Both the position numbers and the translations under genes were made by a program. The notes beneath the pieces are model-generated. The model made no database searches, had not been told where the DNA came from, and worked only from the letters and a program-made list of their open reading frames with translations. A stretch of 64,000 nt of DNA from Musa acuminata AAA Group (Eukaryota > Streptophyta > Magnoliopsida > Zingiberales > Musaceae). Of the stretch, positions 29,601 to 40,800 are shown one piece after another. How positions within the stretch are numbered: position 1 is the first letter of the stretch; every line of letters starts with the position of its first letter. Location: positions 40,544,501 to 40,608,500 of the forward strand of contig NC_088335.1 in assembly GCF_036884655.1 (NCBI RefSeq). The letters are read 5' to 3'.

Positions 29601-32600
29601 GTAATTCTAGTCATGCTAATTTGGATTCATGAGTTTCTATCTTGACGTTTCTTATGTTTGTTTATAAGGAAATAGTGCATAAGTATTGATCAGCAAATCC
29701 TTGCTAAACCTTGCTTTTTTCTCTTGGTTATCCTCTGAATAGTCTAAACTATATGCACCAATTTTGCTTCTTGTGCTTTCGAGTACTTGTTTGATAGGAT
29801 GTCATGAACTTAGTTGGTTTTGCCTAAGTCGTGCGGCACTCTTACGTGTCCGTCCGTAAAGGTCAGCCTTCCCGAAACCTCCTATGATCCCTTCGGACCT
29901 ATAAAAGAGAAAACGAGTTAGAGAAAACATTTCACTCGGAATCCACAAGCAATCATTTCAGTAAATACTTCATAGCCAATGTAGATTACAAACAGACTTC
30001 ACAAGACCGTTCAAAGCTTTGAACGATCGCACAACAAAGGGTCCAAAATGGTCCACTACAGACCGAAATCCCTTCAAGTGCTCACATGACACAACCCTTG
30101 TTTGAATGCTTAAGATGATCACCAAAACCAACCAAAATGGGGCTGCTAAACTTATTATCAGCCCTTTATATGCTGTCCAAAGCATGAATAAAATCGAAAG
30201 ACGTGGACATATATGAGCATTACATCAAACACCCCGTTTATAGTTTTGTCTGTGATATTTTTCCTCACTTATTCTTTTGACGTCCTCGTCAAAGCCTTTG
30301 CAGATGCCGCATCTCCTCACCTTTGTTGAGTCTTCAATTTTCTGCTTCAGTTGCAATATCTCTTGGCCCTCAGTAGCACTCCACGTTGTTGTTAAGTAGT
30401 TGAACTTTGATCCGTCATGTTGCTTCAACTCGTCGATGACTCTGACTCTGGTGTAGGGTCAGTTGAGTTGTGCTGATCCCTGTTAGTTCCTACGAATTCC
30501 TTAGATGAAGGAAAAGACCATCCTTAGTATATGCAGTCTCTCAAATACTTTATGTCGCTTGAATTGGGTGGATGCTTGTTAAAACTTTAACGAGCATTGC
30601 TTCGCAGACTTCAAAGTTTTTGGGTCCTTCCTCTGTAAAATTTACCCATCGATTATTCTTCCACTTAGTTGTCACTTCCAAGTAGGTTCGCATCACTTCC
30701 TCTTTCGATAGCCATTCTATTGGGAAATGAAACAGATAATATATTCTCAGTAGCATTGATCACTATTGGTGAGGATTTAATAACTATTATCTTCCACTAG
30801 ATTTCTTCAAAGGGTCTTTGAACTTATGCAGAGCTCCTCTACTGGATAGATAAGAGAATTGGGATATTCAGTTTCATCAATTCTCTTAAGAGTTGAGAAG
30901 ACAAAGGTTACTTGACTTCGCCCGCCTTCTCGAGGATTGTACTTCATGCATTGAGTTGGTTACTAGCCTTTGCTGGTTATTTGCTCACATTTCTAAAGCA
31001 CTCAAAGTGTTTGTACTCCTTGTATTGAGTTAGTTACTATGATTCACCTTCTCAATGCAATCAAACTTTTGGAATGCAATAACTTTTCACCCCAATTTGG
31101 TGTAAGTCTCTAATAGTTTTGGTCACCTCTGGGATTATACCGCCTTCTCTATTATTTCTACTGCCTACTCCTTTGAGTAGCAAAGGTACAATACTCCATA
31201 CTGCTTACTTCGTTCCTTAGTCGAGCCCTCTTTTATCGACCTGAAGTCCTTCGCTTTCGGCTATCTTGATGAGAAGCTCATTAACATCAATTTTACGAAG
31301 TTCCCTGGCCCTTGCCCTTCAACCTTATCTTGGTATTTGGGGTTTGCCTCTACATTCTCCACCTCCTCGACCGCTTTCATGACTAAGTGCTCTCACTCTA
31401 TGTGAACAAAGGATCGATGACTTCACGAAATTCCTGCCTCTGCGATACCATGGCGTTGCCATGCTCATGGCTCTACTATCTGTTGCATCGCATCTGCGTC
31501 CCTTTCTTCGTGATCGATAGATCTGCCTCTGTGGCACTGTGGCACTCCTCCGAGTCCACCTTCATTCTAATCGATACTTGATTTTGGGTAGCTAAGTCCC
31601 TTTGGACTCATCTTCCTCGCTATTTTCAACTACCTGCTTCAACACCTCTGTGTTCTCCGAGTAGTTCTCCTTGATCAATGGAAAGATAGACTGCAACTCC
31701 CATGCATGGCCTTCACCATCATGTTATAGGGCTTATGTCGATTTTGTTCTCCTTAGCTTCCTTGGTGGCAACGTTCACTTACTTGGCCTTGTTCTCTGAC
31801 TTGTCGGGTTCCCTTAAGTGAATATGAGCTCTAAAGCAGTCCAACTCTCCAATCGCTCTGATCATACCTCTACACGATCAAGTCCCCATAGGATTCACTA
31901 GTACTTACATTCGAAATTCTCCCTTGGTGGTACACAGCCTCTGTATGTTGATAACCAAGGGTTTCATTTGATGCAAAATTTGATGCACGCATGGAAAACC
32001 CGTCTTTGTGATATCATGGCATTCACTCTTTAAATCCATAGCTTTTTTGGCTGTCGTGTTGTTCACCGAAATGGAGCTCCCAATAGCTCCTGATCATACC
32101 TCCGTATGATCTAATCTCTCACTCTCTCACGGGACTAGTTTCGTGTGTATCGTATTGCCACGAATTATTCCACCACGATTTGCTACATCATGTCACCTCT
32201 TGATGACATCTCCATTGCATTCTGATCATTGTGAAATGAACTTGGATTGCGATCCCTCCATGTGTGGCCTCTGCTAATACATTGCAGGGCCTCTTCTACC
32301 TTCAATTGTATTCGCTCCTTTGGCTATCAACCTTTGTCCACCTGCTCTCGGGTCACACCCAAACAAAGCACAGCTCTAAGACAATCCATCGCCTAATAGC
32401 TCTCGAATTCCACCGACTTCGCTGAAATTGGTCCACCATTGTTTAGATCCTGGGCCTCTGCCCCACCAGCATAATCTCCACCTGCGCACCGCTTTCTTTA
32501 TGACAACTCGAATGGCAGCACTATGGTGTATTCTTCAAGTATACCCACCTTCGCGTCCCCTTGCCCCATGCCAAGGTCTTTTGAACCCAACTTCGCCTTC

Positions 32601-34741
32601 GCAAGTTGAGTCGCCTTTGTTCCTCCATCAAATGCTTCTTCGAGATAATGTGCATGTGCCTCGAAGCACCCTTCATCTTTGGCACCATGCAGGATGAGTC
32701 CGCTCCATCAAAATGAGGGACCCATAGAACGACATGATCCCGTTCTTACCACTACAAGAGTTCATGTCCTTGACCTCTGTCGAAGGAAAGCTTCATGCCT
32801 TCACTCCATGTTCTATCTTTTATGCCGACTCTTTTTATGCGGCTTGGGTACTTCACCAAGTTACACCCAAGTTGCTCCACTCCTCGATTTGCATTGAGTT
32901 GATGGTGGCCCTTGCCCCCACCATTCTACAGGTCAGCCCTCTATTAAGTCTGATCTCTATATCGGCTTCAAGTATGCCTTCATTTTGTGTTGTCTTAGGT
33001 TGCTCCCCCACTTGATCTCACAATGCATTACCTCATACGAGATCATGCGACAACTCCTCGTCGCTCGCTCGGTCCGTTGAGCTTTGTGGAGTTGTTATCT
33101 TAAGGTACTCCTCAACATGTGCGATCCGTTGCACATGATTCTCCCTCTGGAGAATCGGGACTTATCCCTCCTAGATATTTATCCCATTGGAGCAACTTCT
33201 CTCTTCGTATTCTTTCCTTTAGAAGTTTCGGAGACCACCATCCCGTTAGACTACTTCGTCTTGCTGAACAAACTGTGCATTGTTTTTTCTCTCGCAAATG
33301 CACTTGCTAGATTGCGACTCCTCATAAATACAACCCTCGTTGCACCCTCCAAGGCCTAGCAACATGCTGAACTCACTGCACACTTCAGCCTTCTATGGAC
33401 GCATTCTTCCCATGCCGAAGAGAAAGTTTCAATGCTCCATGGTGCCGAGTTTCTATCGCCTTAGGATGGCCACGAACATTCCATCGTTCACATACAAGCC
33501 CTTGCATGAGTACCGAGTTCTTTGAGTTAACAATTCCCTTTACCTTTGTGAGCTTTGTACAACTCTTTCAGTCACTGAGCAACCCATTCCACTTTGCACG
33601 GTCTCATCCTTTTACCAAGCGCCTCGTTTGATTTAAGCACCATCAAGTATGGTTATCAACATCGAGCCGTAGCTCAAACTCAGCCATCTCAACCTTTGTG
33701 TGCTACGTATTCTTCCCAGCTTGCTTGTCCTCGTGGTGCCTCTCGCGCGAAAGGTCTTCTAAATGTCAATCTCAAATGCCCGCTCTTCTGAGCGACTCCT
33801 TTCCCTACATCTCTATGCCCATTTCCCCCAAACGGTCATGCGTGCTAGTTGCTCTCAACGTAGCCCTGCTAGGTCCCCCACATTTACATGCCAAGTGTTT
33901 CTAAGTGCTTGTCCTGCTTTGATGCCATATGTCATGAGCTTAGTTGGTTTTGCCTAAGTCGTGCGGCATCCTTGTGTGTCCGTCCACAAATGTCAGCCTT
34001 CCTGAAACCTCCTATAGTCTCTTAAGATCTATAAAAGAGAAAACGGGTTAGAGAAAGTGTTTCACTCAGGATCCACAAGCAATCATTTTAATAAACACTT
34101 CATAGCCAATGCAAATTACAAACAAACTTCACAAGCTCTGAACGGTCGCACAACAAATGATCCAAAATGGTCCACTACATACCGAAATCCCCACAAATAC
34201 CCACATGACACAATCTTTGTTTGCATGCCTAAGACGACCACTAAAACTAACCAAAATGGGGCTGCTAAGCTTACTGTCAGCCCTTTATATGTTGTGCAAA
34301 GCATGAACAAAACCGAAAGATACGGATATACATGAGCATTACATCAAACACTTTGTTTACAGTTTTGTCTGTGGCATGGAGTTGTTACTTAATGTGCTAG
34401 TTTCAGTCATCTATCTCGTAAGCATATAGCTTATTTTTGGCAACAACACCCAACCAAATCTGAGTATCAGAGACATTAATCTAGCATTAGGGAGAGAACT
34501 GTCTGCTAATTCAGCATGCACATTTGTAATAAAACAAAGTTAACTGATATAAACTTAATTTCTGTTCATCACATGAATATATGTAATTGTAGGAGATTAT
34601 TTTTTTTGATTTTATGCAATAGAAAAAGCAGAATATTGGAATTAAAGAGCTAGAAGACTGATGTACAAGAGGAAGAGAATAATAAGACAATATAGATTTA
34701 CCATTTAGTATAACTAGAGTAGGAAATAATGAGTGAGTTTT

Positions 34742-34803
<62 letters not shown>

Positions 34804-37800
34804 TGCCATACCTCCTAGGAAAGAAGTGTAAAGGATCAAGTTAGATGAATGGGTGAGCAACAGGGGTTTTTTAATTCTTTTTGTTCTTAGACTACTGATT
34901 GGCCAGAGATGTTTTCTTTCACGTGTACATCTTATGAACTCATCAACTACTGAAAACAGAAATATAAAACTAAATTTAGTACTTCCTAAACTGAATGGAA
35001 GCTATTCGATCTGTATTTTAGGTTAACACGGGAGTATCTAATTTGCTACAATCTGTTCATATGGACCATGCTGATAATATGATATTTTTTTCAGCCAACA
35101 ATATTGCCTCATAATCTTTGACTCAGCCTACTCAAATAAGACAGCTCATCAGCATATTCCCTGCACAAAGGTAAAGCTGTGTCATAATGCTTTTCTTCAT
35201 GGTTAAGGAATACATTAAATGAGTTGGTTAGCAGTTGTAAAACACTTAATTTCGAAATTCCCTATGCACGAAGGGTTGTTTCATGCACTAGTATTTATTT
35301 TGGTGTTTAAGGCTTAGAAAAGACTTTAGAAAACTGAGGATATTGACAGAAGCTCTCTTGGAGTGCTCTTTTGAACTATGTATCTCTTGGATGCGTCCTT
35401 GAGTGGTGAGTCTTTTGCTTTCAGTTCTGTATCCTTGTTTATTATCATTAGCATAGTGATCTTTCTGTATCCCTTTTGATTTTAAACTTGGTGGTGAGTT
35501 ATTTTTCGTTTTTACCAAAGTTTCTTCAAGAGTTCGTTCCTTGCCTTCTGTGACATTTTCTATCTGAACAACTGTTCTATCGGTGTTCTTTCAAAATCCA
35601 TTCTGCATTTTTACCCTCCCCGGTATCAGTTTGGTATCAGAGCTAAAGGCTAGAGATCATGGCAAGGCGGAATGGAAAAGATGTAGTTGGTGAAGGTAGC
35701 GACCATGAAGATGACGCTGAGTCGTTAAGGCTGTAGCTACGAAAATTGCTGCGTAGACTACAAGAAAAAAATGAAATAATCGACGAATTTTAAAGTAGAC
35801 ACAATCAGCATGAAAATGACGCTCGAGAGTTTTCTTCTGATGATGATACACCTCCTCTTCCAAGGGAGTCGAGAAGATATCGGAGAAGAAATGGAGTCCA
35901 AGACGAGTGGCAAAATAAATATAACCCCAGATTGAATATTCCAGAATTTGAAGGTAAAATAAATGTTGATGACTTTATCGATTGGCTTAATACAGTAGAA
36001 ATAATTATCGATTTTCATGAACCACCAGAACAAAAGAAAGTCAAACTTGTAGCACTCAAACTCAGACGGAATGCATTTTTTTGGTGGGAAAATCTGAAGA
36101 AACAAAGAGAACGTAAGGGGAAGAGTAAGATCGTTACACGAGAGAAAATGAAAAGGGAGCTAAAGAGAAAATATTTACCTCATAATTATAGGCAAGAGAT
36201 CTTTTTCAAAATATATGATTTCAAGCAAAAAGATCTTAGTGTGGAGGAGTACACTGCAGAATTCGATAATTTAATATTAAAAGGAGAGCTTGTGGAACCG
36301 GAAGAGCAAACAATTGCAAGATACTTAGGATGTCTGAAGTATGAGATTGCTAAAGTTGTTCAACTACAGCCATATTAGTCTTTAAATGATGTGAGCAAGC
36401 TGGCATTAAAAGTTGAAAAGCAGCAGAAGTTTGAAAAGAGTTTTCGTTACGGCTTAAAAGAAGGCTATACAAAAGGAGAAAGTTCCAAGCCTACTATCCA
36501 AAGCAAGGTGATATCGAAGGTGCAAGAAAAGGGTAAAGAATCTGTTGGCAGCAAAAAAACACCTAATTCATCTACCCCAAGTGGTCGAAAATGCTTCAAA
36601 TATCATGGTTTTAGGCATATTGCTTCAGATTGTCCAAATAGGAGGATTGTAGCTTTGGTTGAAGATCATAGTGATGGAGGAGAGGATGAAGATGAGGACG
36701 AACCAAAATACGATGATGATGAGGAAGAGATTACTTATGCTGATCATGGTTTGTCTATTGTATTGCAACGTAGTTTACAAGTGTCTTATGTGGCCGATGA
36801 TGAAATTTGGGTGAGAAAAAATGTGTTTCACACTAAATGCACTTCTCTTGGCAAAGTGTGCTTGGTGATCATCGACAGTGGTAGCTTTGAGAATGTGGCA
36901 TCTTTGGAGATGGTGCAAAAGCTAAAGTTGGACACCATCCCTCATCCACATCCATGCCAGTTATGTTGGCTGCAGAAAGGAAATGACATCAATGTAACTA
37001 AAAGATGTTTAGTTTTATTTTCTATTGGCAAGTATTATAAAGATGAAGTATGGTGTGATGTTGCTCCTATGGATGCTTGTCATATGCTGTTGGGAAGACC
37101 TTGGCATTATCTTAGCTCCATTACAACCATATGAAATCAGTGTACCAAAGAAGAAAGTTAGTGCTTTTATGTCCTATGGTGAATGCAAAGGTGAATTAGA
37201 CAAGGGTGGTCAGTAGTAGTAGAGGAAAATGAACAACACAAGGAGACACCAGCAATCATGAAACAAATCCAAGAAGAGTTTGAAGATGCTATATCAGAAG
37301 AGATTCCACATTGTCACGGACAAACTTCTAAACATGATGTTTGATGTAATGCTTATGTATGTCCGTGTATTTTAGTATGTTCATGCTTTGTACAACATGT
37401 AGAGGGACGGTCGAAGGCTTAATAGTCTCATTTTAGTTAGGTTGGTGGCCGCTTTAGGCTTGTAAATAAAGGTTGTGTCATGTGAACACGTGTGAGAGAT
37501 TTTCGGTCTGTAATGGACCATTTTACCCTTTGTTGTGCAACTGTTCAGAGCTTGTAAAGTCTGTCTGTAATTTGCATTGTCTATGAAGTGTTTCCTGGAA
37601 TGTTTGCTTGTGGATCCCGAGTGAGGCGTTCTCTCTAACTCGTTCTCTCTTTTGTTGGTCCTAAGGGACAATGGGAGGCTTCGGGGAGGCTGACCTTTGC
37701 GGACGGACACGCAAGGATGCCGCACGACTTAGGCAAAACCAGCTAAGTCCGTGACAACATGGCCTTCCACCCTTGAGAGACATCCAACATCACATTGTTC

Positions 37801-40800
37801 TTATTCCGGGGGCTGTTCTACCTAATAAGGCAGCATATAGAATGAGTCTCAAGGAGCATGAAAAATTTCAAAAGCAAGTTGATGAATTAGTGAAAAAAGG
37901 GTTAATTCGGGAGAGCATGAGTCCTTGTGCGATTCCAGCCTTGTTGGTGCCTAAGAAGGATGGTTCTTGGAGAATGTGCGTGTACAGTCGCACCATCAAC
38001 AAAATCACAGTGGACTATTGCTTTTATATTCCAAGGTTAGATGATTTACTTGATCAATGTGGTGCTTATATTTTCTCTAAAATTGATTTGAGGAGTGGCT
38101 ATCACCAAATAAGAATGAGGCCCGGAGATGAGTGGAAAACAACATTTAAAACTAGAGAAGGCTTATATGAATGGTTGGTTATACCATTTGGGCTATCTAA
38201 TGCTCCTAGCACCTTCATGAGATTTATGAATCACATACTTAAGCCATGCATTGGAATATTTGTTGTAGTTTATTTTGACGATATATTGGTGTACAGCAAG
38301 AGCGAAAAGGAGCATATGAATCATCTGAAAGAGATCTTTTTTATTTTAAGGCAGCAAAAGCTTTATGCTAATCTAAAGAAGTGTGATTTCTTTACTTCTA
38401 GTGTGGTGTTTTTGGGATATGTTGTTTCAAAAGATGGAATCATGATGGACCAAAGTAAGGTAAAGGCTATTCTCAATTGGCCAACACCTGCTTCATTGCA
38501 TGATGTGAGGAGTTTCCACGGCTTAACTTCGTTTTACAGAAGATTTATCAAGGGTTTCAGCTCTATTGTCGCTCCAATTACCGAATGTCTGAAATGTGAT
38601 AAATTCAAATGGACTAGTGAAGCTAATGATGCTTTTGAGCTTTTAAAAAGAAAGGTGATCGAAGCTCCTATCTTAGTTCTACCAAATTTTGACAATGTGT
38701 TTGAAGTTGAATGTGATGCATCTAATGTGGGAATTGGTGCTGTTTTGAGCCAAGACGGAAAGCCCATTGCATTTTTTAGTGAAAAGCTGAATGATACGAG
38801 AAAGAAATACTCTACTTATGATAAGGAGTTTTATGCGATTTATCGAGTTTTGTCTCATTGGAGTCAATATCTTCTTGCCAAGCCATTTGTTCTATATTCT
38901 GATCATGAGGCATTAAAGTTCATTAATCACCAGCACAAGCTAAACAAGAGGCATGCAGCTTGGGTGGAGTTTTTACAATCTTACAACTTTACAATCAAGC
39001 ACAAATCTGGTGTTCAAAATGTAGTTGCTGACGCATTAAGCAGAAAGCATTTTTTATTATCAGCAATGGAAGTCAAAGTGGTTGGATTTGAAACATTCAA
39101 AGATCTCTATGAGAATGATATGGATTTCGGCTCAATATGGCAGAATTGTAAATCAGGTTCCTTTCGATAATTTTCTATCTTTGATGGTTTTTTTTTTCGA
39201 GCTAATGCTTTATGTGTTCCATCCTGTTCTTTGAGACAAGTAATTCTAGCTGAAGCTCATGGTGGTGTTTTGGGTGGATATTTCGGTAGAGATAAGACCT
39301 TAGCTCTTATTCAATCAAACTTCTATTGGCCTAAGATGTTTAGAGATGTGGAAAGACATGTAAAGCAATGTCGAGTGTGTCATTTGGCAAAAACAAGAAG
39401 TCAAAATTCTGGTTTGTACACTCCATTGCTAGTGCCAAATGCTCCATGGGCGGATGTGAGTCTTGATTTCGTTTTGGGACTGCCAAGAACTCAAAGGAAC
39501 AAGGATTCTATTATGGTTGTTGTTGACAGATTTTCAAAAATGTCTCACTTTGTTCCATGCAATAAATCGAATGATGCATCTTATATTGTTGATTTATATT
39601 TTAAGGAGATTGTTAAATTGCATGGTATTCCAAGAACTATGGTGTTTGATCGAGATTCAAAATTTGTTAGTCATTTTTTGAGAACTCTTTGGAGGAAGCT
39701 GAGTACTTCTTTGAATTTCAGTAGCTCGCATCATCCACAAACCGATGGGCAAACTGAGGTAATAAACAGAAGCTTGGGAAATTTGCTTAGAAGCTATGTT
39801 GGCAAGAATATTAAGCAGTGGGATGTCATTCTTCCACAAATTGAGTTTGCCTATAATCGTTCTATGCATGATAGTATTGGTAAGAGTCCTTTTGAGGTAG
39901 TTTATGGTGCTAATCCTGCTGGACCTTTGGACTTAATCCCTCATTTTACAACAAAGCAATTTAGTGGAGATGCTGATGAAAGAGCTAAGCAGATAAAGAA
40001 GCTGCATGAGGGTGTGAAAGCAACCATTGAGAAGCACAATGAGAGGTACATGCAAGCTGCCAACAAACACAGAAAACATGTGGAGTTTAATGCAGGTGAT
40101 TTGGTCTGGATTCATCTAAGGAAGGAGAGGTTTCCGCCATGCAAATTTGGAAAATTGAAACCAAAGGCTGATGGCCCATTCAAGGTGCTTAAGAGAATTG
40201 ACAAAAATACTTATGAGATTGAGCTACCTAAAGATTACGGAGTATCCCCAACATTTAATGTAGCTGATTTAAGTCCTTTTTATAATCATGTTGACGAAAC
40301 AAATAAGAACTTGAGGACAAGTCTTTTTCAACCAGGGGAGATTGACACGGCAGTGTCTAATTTGCTACAATCTGTTCATATGGACCATGCTGATAATATG
40401 ATATTTTTTTCAGCCAACAATATTGCCTCATAATCTTCAACTCAGTCTACTAAAATAAGACAGCTCATCAGCATATTCCCTGCATAAAGGTAAAGCTGTG
40501 TCATAATGCTTTTCTTCATAGCTAAGGAATACATTAAAGGAGTTGGTTAGCAGCTGTAAAGCACTTAATTTCAAAATTCCCTATGCATGAAGGGTTGTTT
40601 CATGCACTAGTATTTATTTTGGTGTTTAGGGCTTAGAAAAGACTTTAGAAAACTGAGGATATTGGCAGAAGCTCTCTTGGAGTGCTCTTTTGAACTCTGT
40701 ATCTCTTGGATGCGTCCTTGAGTGGTGAGTCTTTTGTTTTCAGTTCTGTATCCTTGTTTATTATCATTAGGGTGGTGATCTTTCTGTATCCCTTTTGATT

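Larger units (their letters stand above)
29800..34376 (-). mobile_element. Non-autonomous LTR retrotransposon (LARD-like), no coding domains
   Basis: Two related repeats of about 450 bp, 29800-30257 and 33930-34376, flank 3.67 kb. Orientation is minus: a primer site reading TGGCATCAAAGC on the minus strand lies two bases inside the right repeat, at about 33917-33928. On the minus strand the left repeat is preceded by GAGGAAAAA, a possible polypurine tract. No gag or pol signature is found in any frame of the inside. LTR divergence is visibly high, so it is old. The flanks AGGA (29796-29799) and TGGA (34377-34380) could be a decayed 4-bp TSD, the size seen for the related solo LTR at 37312. 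It lies antisense in the UFD1 intron. Confidence 0.75.

Noticed and set aside
30258..33916. Many open frames of 60-93 codons considered as a host gene in the UFD1 intron
   Set aside because: They lie between paired LTRs, occur on both strands, and have no domain or consistent splice pattern.
37312..37756. Considered as a DNA transposon because of 10-bp inverted ends and a 4-bp duplication
   Set aside because: It is homologous to the paired LTRs at 29800-34376, which have a primer site and flank an internal region, so it is an LTR.
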